Made by a program: the position numbers and the translations under genes. Positions 10,638 through 23,300 of a stretch of DNA of 64,000 nt are shown here, in pieces. Under the pieces are notes generated by a model. The model searched no databases. It was not told the origin of the DNA and worked only from the letters and a program-made list of their open reading frames with translations. The stretch comes from Mortierella sp. BCC40632. Lineage: Eukaryota > Mortierellomycota > Mortierellomycetes > Mortierellales > Mortierellaceae. How positions within the stretch are numbered: the first letter of the stretch is position 1; every line of letters starts with the position of its first letter. The DNA is taken from assembly GCA_011634665.1 (NCBI GenBank), contig WAEK01000006.1:1682501-1746500 (forward strand). The letters are read 5' to 3'.

Positions 10638-12259
10638 ATGACCTCAATCAATGTACTGGACTTGCCACCGTCCGTTCAGGAGACACTCATCAAAGGTGCG
10701 CTTTCATTCTAGAGTTCTGTCTGCTCTTAATCTCAATTGCCTCTGACCACATCACTCCTCTTACAGTCAACCTTGATACTGTCGAGGACCTGCTCCTCTA
10801 CACGCCACCAGTCACAGCGGACGACGGTCCCGCTTCCCGGTACAAGCGCCACCAGCCTGCAAAAGGTGCATCTGTTAGCAACTATGACCGCCTCATGGGA
10901 CTTACCGCCGATGAGATAGCTTTGGCTTATGACCAGGCATCTGCTTACATATTTGAGACTCGGATTGCCTATGGTACCGCCCTAGACCTCTATCAAGAAG
11001 AGGACTGGTTGACCCTTGGCGATGATGTGCTAGACAAGGCACTCGGAGGAAGTGGCATCATGACTAGAGGCATCACGGAAATCGCAGGCGAGAGGTAAGG
11101 AATAGGAAAGGTACCTTGAGGCTTGGACCCTTGGTCCTGTTGTGTGGGTTTCTGCTGGAAAGGTTATCTCGCGCTAACGGCTGTCTAGGTGAGTGAGGAC
11201 TGACACGGACGCTGTCCATTCGGTTGGCGATCGGTATTCATTAGCGCAGTCGGCAAAACGCAGTTTTGTCTTCAGCTTTGTTTGACTGCTCAACTCCCAA
11301 AGGAATATGGTGGTCTAAATGGCTGTAAGTAGCTTGATGACGAGTTTAAGGAGAATCGCATTAGGTCATGATACTGCCCAAAAATGAAAACAGACAATCC
11401 CATCTTACGAGTCAACTTTTTGTGAATGATCTGCATAGCTGTGGTATGGCTCTCTACAGAGGGCAAGTTCCCGTACAGCCGATTAGAGACCATGATCCAC
11501 CATTTTGTCGCCAAGTACAAAGATGTCGTCCCAGACCTAGATGAAGATACCATCCGCAATAGTATATACTTTGACTCGATGGCAGATCAAGAAACACAGC
11601 TTCATATCTTCAATTACCAACTGCCCGTTCTCATCCAAGACTCTCATGTCGTCGTGGAACACGAGGGCGACAACGAGTCTGAGCTCCAGGAGCTCCCAAG
11701 GAAGCCTATCAAGCTGGTAATTATCGACTCGATCACCAACAACTTTCGAAGCGAGCTTACGGGCTCGCTGGCGGGAACCGAAGCGAATGGCGGCTATCAA
11801 AGTGGCCATGACAGCTTTCGATCGAGTATCCTTCAACGGAGCTCTGAACTTTGTGAGATCGGCCAGCGGTTACGCACTCTGGCAGACCAATATGGTCTTG
11901 CCGTTGTTTGCGTGAACCAAGTGACGGATGTATTTGAAAATGACTCAGTTTTGTCCTCGTCAGCAGACTCGCCTAATATGAGAGGAGATCCAGTATACCA
12001 GAAGAAGCCGGCTTTGGGTCTTGTATGGGAGAACACAGTCAATGCTCGAATCATTCTTCAGAGGAATAGACCCGGCAATTATTCTGATATGGATGCCTAT
12101 GCTAACCCTCTTACGAGTAACGTAGAGCCTCAGAGGACATTATCAGTTATCTTTGCGCCATGGACCTCCAGCAGCGATAGTGGAGGTGACAAGGGGCCAG
12201 TAGGACACTGCTCTTATAGAATTAATGATGCTGGAGTCAGTGGGGTTGAGAGTGAATAA
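10638..12259 (+). CDS. RAD51 paralogue (Rad57/XRCC3-like), 4 exons, 428 aa
   Basis: Exons: 10638-10695, 10767-11094, 11245-11324, 11439-12259. The Walker A motif GESAVGKTQ (residues 127-135) is created by splicing exon 2 to exon 3. LTLGDDVLDKAL and GITEIAGE precede it, as in RecA-fold recombination mediators. Walker B is LVIIDSIT near residue 250, and VVCVNQVTD follows. LCLTAQLPKEYGGLNG and VWLSTEGKFPYSRL match the region after Walker A in Rad57 and XRCC3. The family forms heterodimers that load and stabilise Rad51 filaments in homologous recombination. I cannot separate the Rad57 and XRCC3 orthology groups by eye. A Ser/Gly-rich, likely disordered C-terminus follows the ATPase core. Confidence 0.88.
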
Positions 12260-12639
12260 AGCAAAAAAAATAATAATAGGATTAAACAACGTGTCAATGA
12301 ACAAACGCACCCTTGGTTCAAAGACTGCTTGTGCGATAATTAGAAATACTGTGATCATGTAGCGGCGATTTCGATTTTTTGGAAGCCAAGTACCCATCTC
12401 CATTTCCTCTCCACATTAGCATCATCCACCACCTCCACTACTTTCACTCACCACTACCCACCACCACCGCCTCCACCACCGCCTCCACCACCGCCTCCAC
12501 CGCCATCTCTCTGTAGATCCGATACGCTCATCTGCTATCATAAAGTATCTACAGCTCTTCCTCTTCGACATTTAGCGCCGCATTATATCCCTCTCCCTCT
12601 CTCTTTCTTTGTTCTTCCCACTTTCTTTCTCGCCCTTGA
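12260..12639. other. Intergenic; CCGCCTCCACCA tandem repeat in CNOT9 promoter
   Basis: Contains a short tandem repeat of a CCACCGCCTCCA unit at about 12455-12504 just upstream of the CNOT9 start, then a CT-rich stretch to 12640. No gene seen. Confidence 0.6.
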
Positions 12640-14433
12640 ATGCATTCCATGTACATGCACCAGGCTGGACCTCGAGCTGGTCTTAATGATCGCTTCTATG
12701 CTGGTGCCGGGATCAACGGCATGAGCAACTCCCAGCTCGCTATGCAACTTCAGCAACAACAGCTTCATCAGCAGCAACAGGTCCAGCAGGCCCAACAGCA
12801 GGCCCAGCAGGCCCAGCAGGTCCAGCAGGCTCAACAACAGCATCAACAACAGCAGCAACAGCAGCAACAGCAGCAACAGCAGCAAGCCCAACAGCTTCAG
12901 TATCGTACCTCAAGTGTCGAGGACGAAAAGATCTATCATCTCATCCTGGAGTTGACCCACCCTGTCAACCGCGAGCAGGCGCTTCTCGAGCTGAGCAAGA
13001 AGCGCGAACAATTTGAGGAGCTAGCTCTCGTACTCTGGCATTCGTATGGTAGAGTGAAACGAAAGAGATTTGGAGGCGAGATATTGTGCCCTTGGGGCAC
13101 GAGCAGATCAATCCTTTAGGCTTTGACTGAGAGCGACGTTTTGTTCATGTATGGGGAAACTCTCTAATGGTCTTTTCTTGTGCGCTCTTTCTTTTCTATT
13201 TTTTTCCTCAATAGGTGTTATGGCTGCTCTTCTTCAGGAGATCGTTGCAGTCTATCCTCTTTTGGCACCTTCGGGTCTGACTGCCCATGCGTCGAACCGT
13301 GTCTGCAACGCACTTGCTTTGTTGCAATGTGTTGCCAGCCATCCGGAGACCAGAGGAATGTTCCTGAATGGTAGGTTTAGTCATTCGGTATCTGGTCTCA
13401 AAAGGAAACCTTCTCTACTGAGGATTGGGTGTTGGCTCGTGCTCTAACCTTTTTTTTCCTCCCCCCTTTGATGTCCTCTTCTACACTGTCCTCCACGCGA
13501 TCTGATTTTTTTTTTCTCTAGCCCACATCCCTTTGTTCTTGTACCCCTTCCTGAACACGACCAGCAAAACACGTCCCTTTGAGTATCTCCGCCTGACTAG
13601 CTTGGGTGTCATTGGGGCTCTTGTCAAGGTACGTTCTCTCGCAGGCTGCGGCATGAGTCCTTTCATCTGTGTCTTGACCCCGGTCGCCTCTCCCCCCCCT
13701 CCCTTTATGCTCCGGCTTATTTTTAACCAACTCGAGTTCTATTGACTCTTTTTTAGAACGACAACACGGAGGTCATTACCTTCCTGCTTTCGACTGAAAT
13801 CATTCCGCTGTGCCTCCGTATTATGGAAACCGGCAGCGAGCTCTCAAAGACTGTAGGTGACTTCATACCACTGTCACTTGATTTGAGTGATGATTTCCTT
13901 GTTCTTCTCCTCAGTGTCCAATCATCTAACAACCTGTTGCTTTATTGGTTTTTTTTTTTTTTTTTACTTTATAGGTTGCCATTTTCATTGTTCAAAGAAT
14001 CCTTTTGGATGATATGGGCCTTGCCTATATTTGTCAGACATATGAGCGCTTTTATGCGGTCGGTACTGTCCTGAGCAACATGGTGCACCAGCTGGTCGAC
14101 ACTCTTGCTGTGCGGTTGTTGAAGCATGTCATCAAATGCTATCTCCGTCTCTCTGACAATCCTCGGTATGTCAATGACCCGATTTTTTTTTTTTTTTGAA
14201 AGAGTGTCAGCAATGGAGGGTGATCCATGATCTCACTTCAGCTTCCTGTCCCATCTAACCTCTGCCCTATTCCACCTTGGATCTGTAGAGCTCGAGAGGC
14301 CTTGCGCCAGTGCCTTCCGGAACCCCTTCGTGATGCGACCTTTGCTCAGGCGCTCAAGGACGACATTCCTACTAAACGTTGTTTGACCCAGCTGCTCATT
14401 AACTTGTCGGACAACGGCTCTCCAACCAACTAA
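12640..14433 (+). CDS. CAF40: CCR4-NOT subunit CNOT9/Caf40 (Rcd1), 6 exons, 367 aa
   Basis: Exons: 12640-13048, 13215-13370, 13522-13628, 13757-13852, 13975-14165, 14289-14433, all in phase. The armadillo-repeat Rcd1 domain begins at [15 protein letters not shown] (about residue 92). It continues through [51 protein letters not shown] and [16 protein letters not shown], all near-invariant segments of the family. CNOT9 is the adaptor of the CCR4-NOT deadenylase that binds Trp-containing partners and CNOT1. The first roughly 90 residues form a disordered Gln-rich tail (runs of Q and QA/QV repeats, 12750-12900), as in several fungal Caf40 proteins. It lies in tandem with Sec8 downstream. Confidence 0.97.
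12750..12900 (+). repeat. CAG/CAA (poly-Gln) repeat in CNOT9 exon 1
   Basis: Imperfect CAR-codon tract encoding Q runs mixed with QAQQ/QVQQ units; a likely length-polymorphic coding microsatellite. Confidence 0.8.
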
Positions 14434-15872
14434 ATGGACAAAACAACAACAACAACAACAAAACAAAAACAACAACAACAAAACCAGGGAACAAAATGAA
14501 AAAAAAAAAAAAAAAAAAAAAAAAAGAAAAAAAATGTCACCAAAATCACCGCTTGCTGGACACCTCCCCACCTTTCGAGTCTGACCCTGGAGCTTGCATC
14601 ACGCATACCCAACCTGTGTTATTCTGTACCTCATGCTTGACCTTTCGAGAAAAAAAAATTCAGCCTGTTTTCTTTTGCATTATGGACAAGGAAGAAAAGG
14701 AGGGAAAATACCCTTTCTTTTTTCTTTTTCTTTTCTCTTCTTTTTTTTTTTTTTTTTTTTTTTTTTTTCTACTTCCTTGTCCGCCATGAAAAAATAGTTT
14801 GCTCCGCTTCTTTTTTCTCTTGCCTTCTTTTCATGTCTGCTATCGCTGGTATGACTCTTTGGAGGCTTTTTTTTTTTTTTTTATATCACTTTTCGCTCTG
14901 TATATTCCTTTGAAATCCCTCCCTCCCCTCCTTTTCCTCCTTTTCCTTCTATTTTTTTTTTTTTTTTTTTCTTTTCTTATTTTACCACGTATTGCTCTCT
15001 GGCACAAAAGGACCAAATGTGTTTATCTCGAAGAGGTCCTTGTGTGCCAAAGTAAGTCGCTTGTTTAATATCGTGTCCCACCATCCCCCTCACCCTAGGT
15101 CGGTCCTTTTGCTTGCCTGATTATTATTATTGTCACCATTATTTTTATTATTATTATTATTATTTTTTTTTTCTTCTTTTTCTTCTTCTTCCTCTTCTTC
15201 AAAGCTGTCGTCTCATCCTCCTTAATGCCTCCAAGGCATAGCAATGGAGGAGGAAAAAGAAAGAAAGAAAACACGAAGAAGAAGAAGAAGAAAAAAAAAA
15301 AAAAAAAAGACTCGTAATTTGTACCAATTTTTTGTACCCTAATACTTGCTTTTGTTCCATTTTCCATTTTTTTTTTTTTTTTCTTCTTCACAACATCCTT
15401 TTGAATCTTTTGCCTAGTGGATCCCTTGTATACTGTATATATCGGGAAGAGAGAGTAAAAAAACCCTTGAAATAAAAATTATTGTCGTAGAGCCAAAGTA
15501 AAAAAAAAGTGTGCTCCGCTCCTAGATCTCAGGCTCAAGAAGAAGAAGAAAAAAAAAAAAAATCGAGGACACAGTCACAAACGAGGGAGAGAGATGATGA
15601 AGCTTCGTTCGTGTTGCATTCTTTGACCTATTCTCGCAACCGCCCTTCCGCAAGGACATCCTAGACATCTCTGCAATCGACCTCTCACCAAAGAAGAAAG
15701 AAAGAAAAAAAAAAGGACCTTCTCCTATAGCTCAGCAAAAGAGAAAAGCCTATCTGTCTGAACAACGTAGCCGACAGAGTGAGAGTGAGAGAGCAAAGTG
15801 TGTGTGTGTGTGTGAGTGAGAGAAAAAAAAAAAAAGAGTGACTGAGAAGGGGAGACAGCAGTCAGGAACCCA
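14434..15872. other. Intergenic, homopolymer- and microsatellite-rich
   Basis: A 1.44-kb gap between CNOT9 and Sec8 with CAA repeats (14442-14480), A and T runs of 20-30, an ATT/TTC repeat cluster (15120-15190) and GT repeats near 15798. It should hold the CNOT9 3' UTR and Sec8 promoter. No coding signal seen. Confidence 0.55.
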
Positions 15873-17056
15873 ATGGCACGCCATAACGACTACGACTACG
15901 AATGGCATGGACAGTATATCAACCATGTAACGGATCCCAGTAAAATCGACATTCGAGGTAAACTATGACCTACTCTCAACTCGCCAGCGTTGGTTGCGGT
16001 GAGACAGGGTGTTTTGAGAGAGAGAGAGAATGAGAGAGCGTGTATTACCTCTTTGTTCTTGCATGCATCAGGAACTTGTTAAGAATGAACCAAGGAGAAT
16101 GAATGAAAGAAAGAAAGAGCATTTGGAAAAGGGTAACCCCATGTTCTCATGCTTTCTTTTCTCCCTTCCTTCCCACCTTTGTCTCTTTTTTTTTCCTTTC
16201 TTTCATTGTCCAATATAACAACGACAATGAATTAACAATAGACCTCTTGAACAGTGAATGGGAGTTCATGACGAAGCCGGATGTAAGTCTTAAAGGTTCT
16301 CTCTCTTTCTCTCTTGTTGAGCCTTTTCTATCTGGTTACTCTTTAGAGGACCTCCACCCGCTGGAGACAGTCTTTTTTTTTTTTTTTTTTTTCTTCTTTG
16401 CTCCAAGTTTGAGCACTCTGTACTCAAAAGTTACTTTTCTTTCAACAACAACAACAACAACAACAACAAAACCTAGTTCAATCCGGTCCCGTTGGCACTG
16501 GAGCTGATGGACGCGAGTTCGCTTGGCAGGGACTATGAAATGTTTACCAAGATCTTGCGAGACATTGAGCGGGCACTCAAGGGTGTTGTTGAAGGTAAAA
16601 GAGATCGAGAAAAAAAAAAAAAAAAAAAAAATCCGCCCAGAGTCTAGCTCTTTGCCAACTCCAAACAGGTTCTCGATTCGCAATACACACCATTGACGTT
16701 TTCTTTTTGCTTCTTAGGCTCCTACCAGGGTTTCAACGCGTCCATTGGTACTTATGGAGGCGTGATTGACAGTATCACGGATTCACAGAGCAGGGTCAAG
16801 GAACTCCGAATGGATCTCAAAAACTCAAAGGAATCGCTTCGTCTTCGTCATGCGGATCTTGTGCAAATGTATAACAAGAGTCAGCAATACAAGGATATGA
16901 TCGATATGCTCGATGAAATGTAAAAAGACCTGCTCTCCTCGAACTTTTTTTTTTTTTTTCGGTTTAGTTTGATCCGCATGAGAGGCAGTCGGAGCCATCC
17001 TTTCCCCTTCTTTTACTCATTCGTGTCATTTTACTCTCTCTCTCATTTTCTCTCTC

Positions 17057-17088
<32 letters not shown>

Positions 17089-18349
17089 TAGCGAGGAATT
17101 GAAGCAGGTACCTCTAAAGCTTGAGGTTCTTGTCAGAGAAAAGCATTTTTTGGCCGCCGTCAAGATGTTGGTCTCTGCTCACAAGACTATCTCAAAGCCT
17201 GAAATGGGCGCTGTTGGTGCATTGTCAGACCTGTCACGCTATTTTAATGAACAGATCGAGGTAAACGTCAAAGGCAGCACCCACCCTTCTTGCGCGAAAA
17301 AAGAAAAGAAAAAAAAAAGAAAGAAAGAAAGAGATATCATTACTTTGTATCAATAAGCATCTGTGGGACCCCTTTACACAAGACCTAACCCGGTTCATGA
17401 TTTAACTTTCTGACACTTTTAGACCATGTCGGAGACACTGATGGAGGAGCTTCACAACCACCTGTACCTAAAGAGTCCATACTGTGACAGTCGTTGGTTC
17501 GCATATACCACTGGACAAGAATCGTGTATGAATTTGTACTTGTTGTGTAACCAGGCTTTCTTCTTGTTTGTTCATTGTGTTGACTCTTTTTCTCTCTCTC
17601 TTTTTTTTCAACTAGTACCATCCGCTGACCGAGGGGCTATTTGAAGGGTAAGAAGGATTATCTCGCTTTTTCTACAGTCGTCTTTGTCTTTGTCTTTGTC
17701 TTTGTCTTTGTCTTTGTCTTTGTCTTTGTCTTTGTCTTTGTCTTTTTTTTTTTTTTTAGCAACTTCTCTCATCTACTCTTACTGACATTATGGGCGATTT
17801 TTTTTTGAATCCCCTTGACTTCTTTCCACAGACTTGGAAAGGACCTTTCGAAAATGGGTCCCTTTAACGATCGAATGAAGCGCTCTGCAGGATTTCAACC
17901 AAAGACCAAACCAGGAAACGAGGTTCGACTGGACGATGAAATGGTATGAGCCTCTTTCTCTCTTTCTCTCCCTCTCTCTCCTCCCTTTATTCTCGTGGCC
18001 GGAAAGGCAGTGTATAGATTGACTATGCCAATCTTGCTTGCGTGCCAGGTGTAGCCCGTTTGTCTGTGATATGTCGTTTTTTTTTCTTTTCTTTTCTTTT
18101 TCTTTTTCTTTTTTTTAAATCAATGCTAATTGTTTGTGAGAGTTTTTTCCCTTTTCCTGTTTCCTTAAAATGCGTGTGTGGGGTTGGTAATTAGATTACA
18201 GAGGACTTGGAGATCAATCCAGAAGTGGACTCGGCATACTATCTAGAAATCCTGGTCGAGTCACTTGGTCTGCTCGGCAAGTTTAAGGAGGCGATTGTGG
18301 TAAGTTTTGTTTCCTCTATTTTCTCCGAAGTCCTGCACACAGTTGCAAT

Positions 18350-18388
<39 letters not shown>

Positions 18389-20013
18389 TCGATTCCTCCC
18401 CCATTTCTTTCATTCCTTCCTTCCTTCCTTCCTTCCTTCCTTCCTTCCTTTCCTTTTTTTTTTTTTTTTTTATGTTGCTAATTTGGTTTATATCTTTAAT
18501 CCCCTTTTGTATTTTCTTGTACTTTCAAGACAATTCTTCAACGCGTCCCTCTGGAAACCTACCAAATGATTGACAGGACCATCAGTCAAGTTAATGAGAG
18601 GTAAAAAAACATTATTGCAGAGAATCGATGAACTACACTACATCTCGTATCAGTTCATTAACACAAGACGAGTGACTCTCTCTCGTAGGCGACATGCACA
18701 AGCACTCAAGACAATCAATGCTCGAGATGCCAACTATGATGATGAAGAGGATGAAAAATATGTGGCGACCAGGAACAATGAGAACGAGATTCTTCGGGAT
18801 CTCTTTTGGACCTTATTCTCAAAGCTGCTCTGCGTGACACAGGGACACAGTACAGTCCTGACTGCTGGTCAGAGACTTTTGAGGGTAAAGAAAAAAAATA
18901 AGAGAAACGTCTGTCCTCTTAATCTCAATGAGTATTCATTTGAACGACCCAAACTAACCTTTCCTAACATTTTTTTTTCTTTTTAAGCGCGTGGAAGGAG
19001 ATCATGTCAAACAGCGTGATCTAGGTTTGGCAGGAGTCGAGATGTATTCTTTTGCGGATGTATGGACACCCATGTTGACCGAGGTCCGACTTTTGCTATC
19101 AGATTATTTGATGGACACTCTCCAGGCCAATGGTGAAGGTCCTGATAGCTTCCTGAGAGGAGGTCCCGGTGCGGGTGATTCGGGTTTGGACTTAATGCGA
19201 TCTAGAAAGGCAAATCGTGACAAGAACAGAGTAAGACAAAAGACTGTGTGTTTTCTCACTTTTTGAAGTTGATTCTCTTTTGTGTGTGTATATTTGATTC
19301 GCCAGAACTCCTAAAAAAAAAAAAAAAAAAAAAAAACTATGATCCTTTTCAACTACTACTAGCAACTATTCAAGTTTACAGACGCTGTCAAATCGAGATC
19401 ATTGTCTTCAGCCTATCAAGAGATGAGTGCATTCGCTGTGGAGCCTCTTCGAAGAGCAGTACCTCAAGTGTATGCACAAATGGCAGAGCAAGGTCCTTCC
19501 TTGGCCTTTTCAGGTCTGATCCAAGACAAGTATGCTCAAGCTCTAGGAATCAATCCTGGTGATAATCCGAACCAAGATGGAGCTGCTGGCAAAGGTGCAG
19601 CCTCGGGTGCAGTCTCTGGAAGTGGTGCAATCGATGGATCTGGAGGTAGTGGTGGTGGCAACGCCGAAAGTGGAGGCATTGCAGGCATGAGTCGACGCAA
19701 GGTTGCTGCTGCGACTGCCAACTCGGTGCCTTTGATCCCTGCTTATCTCAAAGCTGCTCAGACGGGTGTCTCGAGCTGGAAGACAGTTAATACGGCAGCT
19801 CAAGCGGCAGCTCAACAATTGCAAACATCGGCAAGTGGTCATTTGTCTTTGGTTCGACCTGACCCTGCCCATATCAGTGTTGTGATCCGTCCAGCAGTAG
19901 CCTTTGTCGAACGTATTCGAGAGTCAGTGCCTCAGAGTCGAGACGATGGCACGGTGATTGTGGGTGCATTCTTTGACCAAGGTGTGATCAATGTGCCCAT
20001 GGGACGGTACTAA
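15873..20013 (+). CDS. SEC8: Exocyst complex component Sec8 (EXOC4), about 13 exons, apparently short at the C-terminus
   Basis: Exons read as 15873-15957, 16242-16282, 16477-16594, 16718-16919, 17092-17260, 17423 to about 17524, 17616-17647, 17832-17943, 18195-18299, 18530-18600, 18689-18884, 18988-19230, 19363-20013, giving about 708 residues. The Sec8 N-terminal domain is clear: the coiled segment with IDSITDSQSRVKELR, then ELKQVPLKLEVLV, HNHLYLKSPYCDSRW and YHPLTEGLFEG. Sec8 tethers secretory vesicles at sites of polarised growth. Family members are usually 950-1050 residues, so about 300 C-terminal residues are missing; the frame ends in a Gly/Ser/Ala-rich linker and about 90 further residues, then a stop. 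The exon 6-7 junction has no in-phase GT-AG pair that I can find and needs transcript data. Confidence 0.88.
17685..17745 (+). repeat. (CTTTGT)n microsatellite in a Sec8 intron
   Basis: About ten uninterrupted copies of the hexamer followed by a T run, inside the intron after exon 7. Confidence 0.9.
18353..18470 (+). repeat. (CT)n and (CCTT)n microsatellites in a Sec8 intron
   Basis: A CT dinucleotide tract (about 18353-18384), a CCTT tetranucleotide tract (about 18413-18450) and a T run lie within the intron after exon 9. Confidence 0.85.
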
Positions 20014-20345
20014 ATCCGAAATATCTCCTTACTTGAGAAGGAAGAAAGTGGAAAGAGCCAGGTCTTAGGCAGGACGATGAATCACGAAGCCATAGATACA
20101 TGTAGAATTGAAATCAAATAATCTCCACGAGGGAGCCTGTGAAAGGTTGGATGTGGGTCGAGTATATTTTGTAGAGACTTTTTGGATTAATAGAGAGTTG
20201 AAATGGGTAGGACGAGTTTGAAGGTGCTGACAAACAGCAAAAGGAAAGAAAAAGATTCTCTGCCGTTTTTTTTTCTTTTCTTGGCATCTGTTCAATACGA
20301 TCCATTTAAACAATTCTTTCATGTGGATGTTCTACTCTAACGTCC
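20014..20345. other. Convergent intergenic gap between Sec8 and Sec24
   Basis: This 332-bp stretch separates two stop codons facing each other. I searched it for the missing Sec8 C-terminal exons and saw none. It should hold both 3' UTRs. Confidence 0.6.
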
Positions 20346-23300
20346 TTATCGAGACCATATACTTGTGTGGACCTCATGTGGACGCGTTGTGACCTCGGTT
20401 TGGATCATTCGGTGGATCATGGGCAGGTAATCTACATAGGACATGGCTTCATTGTTCGTGTCCTCGACCAGCAGGCTCGAAAGCTCAAACTCGGTTTGAT
20501 CCATACCCTGTCGGACCACGGTAAGATCTGTCATCAGACACCTTGAGCGCTGGGATTGGAGATATTCAATCAAAGACCGGAGTTGTTGACTTGTAGTCGT
20601 CTCGAGCACCGGCAAGTATCGCTAAAAAAAAAAAAAAAAAGGACATACAAATGTGTCATTGAGTGAGCCAACTTCTTCCCTTTTCTCTGTACTCAATACA
20701 TCTTTTTTAGGAGTTCCTATGGAAATCATCCCCTAGGAAACAAAGAGCTTACCAAGCCCATGTTGATCTCGGTCACGCGTGAGACGCCAAAGACATCTTG
20801 CAAAAACTGGGGTGAGATATCGGTACCTAACCAAAGGTACATGTTTTGACTATTCTCCAACAAATAGGCGCCTCCAGGCTGTAGTCTCTGGTATGACATC
20901 CGGACCAAAGGTGGGAGCATGGTTTTCCCACTCGCTGGATTTCTCATTCCAACCTAGGTTTTTTAAAGAGAACAAAGTCCCGTGTAAGCAAAGTGTCATA
21001 TTAGTATGGCTGACACTGACACATAAAAATTGAACCAAACACCATGCCTCTGTCATCTGTCTTATATCTTACCTGCTCTCCCATCTCATGGACAGCAATC
21101 ATCCTCGGGTAAAAGTAGACAACACTTTCTGCAACACCCATACTCTTGAGCTTTCTCATGTGGTAAACACGCATGTCGCTGTTTATGTCACGAGACGGTC
21201 TCAAAAGTTTAGACTTTAGCATCGCCAGCGTATACAATGGGAAGAGCTTGAAGGATTCTGGCAAAATAAGCTATAAGTGCACAAGAAACGTGGCAGTTGT
21301 TTAGCACATTGTTGACATTTTTTTTTTTTTTTTTTAAAAAAATGGGGAGTTGCTCTCCGTACCTGTCCAGCTGCGGTTGAAGAGGCACAGTTCCTTCTGT
21401 AGGCTGACAAAACCTTGACACACTTTTCAGTCAAAGCATCCCGGACCTCGGACAATGGCTTGGTAAGTGCTTGAGAAATAGCTACAAGGAGACCCCAGAA
21501 AAAATTCCCTCCCTCGTGTTAGTCTACATAAAAGGTTTATGGAAACCACAGTATAGCCTCTTGAAGAAAAGATTGAACTTACCTCCTTTGGCCAAAAAGT
21601 TGATGGTCGTGTCCATATCGGCCCATCGGAACACATTGCCCAAGGTCGACGTGACAGGTGTCCTAAAATTGTGCACTCGGACCCATCGTCGTCCATCCGC
21701 CCGTGTATACAACAGTGCGACCTGGAACGATACCTCGACTCGTTCATCTAATCTACCACCATCATGCTTCACCAAAACTCCAAACGCTCGTTCTGAATCG
21801 ATACCTCCCAATTCCAGGTCCGTGTAGACTCTCGAATGGAAATTGCCAAAATGTTCCGCAATCCTCAACCCTGTCGAACATCGGACTCGCATCAACGCAT
21901 TGAATCCGAAGGGTCGACTCAACAATCGATCCACATCGCCTTCAAACTTGGCTCCATCCCGTGCCGATACAAAGTGTGGATACATAATCGTCTCTCCACC
22001 TGTAATACTTGACAAACAACCAACAGTCGCCACATCCACATAACCATTCGGGAAGAGAAACAAATCGACCGACATTCCTCCTTCGACACAACTCTCGGCC
22101 AACTTTTTGTAAAAATCATCTTGTGGTCCAAACAGTTGCTTTTCCTTGTCTGTACCATAGAGCTGGGAATCTTCACGTTGTCGAAGTGTCCCTGGCCCAG
22201 AATTGGGCAGAGATGTTTGGAAAAGAAGTAACTTTCCACCTCGTTTCTCAAGTGCCATCTTCACTGCCTGTACCACTGCACCAACAGCGGTCTCTGTTGT
22301 CTTGTTCTCTGCAAACAACTGCGGCAACATTTCCAACAGCGATGTCGCAATCGAGCTAAGAGACGGAGACGGAATAAAAAAAAAAAAAAAAAAAAAAAAA
22401 AGGCTGTTAGGATATTGATGCCTATTGCCTGGCCAAAAAGTACAAATTGCCCAAACGCAAACAAGGTTAGAATTTTTGCCAGTTCACATACTGAGATGTC
22501 TGAGGATCGACAAGGAAGCCTTCACTAAGCGGGACAAATACATCCGACACGTCTGGCACCACCATCATCTGAGCTTGCTCCAAGCCACTCTAAAGGTACA
22601 AGAAAAGAGGATTCATTAGTTTTTTTTTTTTTTTTTTTTTATGAAGCACAACCAAACAACCAAACAACCAAAGATAAATAAAATCTCGAAGGATCTTACC
22701 GAGAGGTTATAGAAATGGACGTTTCGGTCATAAGTCAAGATCCCGATCCGAGCACCCGGGACCAACTTTGAGTGCCCATGTTCGTCCCAGATCGCTGCCT
22801 TCACTCCCTGCGCTGCATGATAAAGCATTCCCGACTGAACCGCACTCCACGAGACATCGATCGCAAAGACATAGGCCACCGGTTGAGGGGGTGTAGTCTT
22901 ACTCCAATACTCTTGTGGAACCGAATACTCAACAGTACCGTTCCTCAATTCGGGTCGTTGGTCAAGATCACATCGACGACCGTTCATGTCAAGATTGCAA
23001 AAGTAGGACGGCTCGACTTCGTTCTCGAATTGACATAGGTTGCACTCAAAGCGTTGTCCTCCATCAACAAAAGTCATGTAAGGGTTCATGTAAGCCTTGC
23101 ATCGACGACAACGTGGTGGTCCTGCATCTCCATAGTCGACGGTCTCGATAGGCGCCTATTTTACATCGTTATTTGACCCCAATGCATGCGTGGGACAGCG
23201 AATGGGAACAGACAGTATCAGCAGGGATACAGCGACTTTTCTTTCACTCAATCAAACAAGAAACAAAATACTAGCTCTACAGATAGTCCTTTCATTTACC

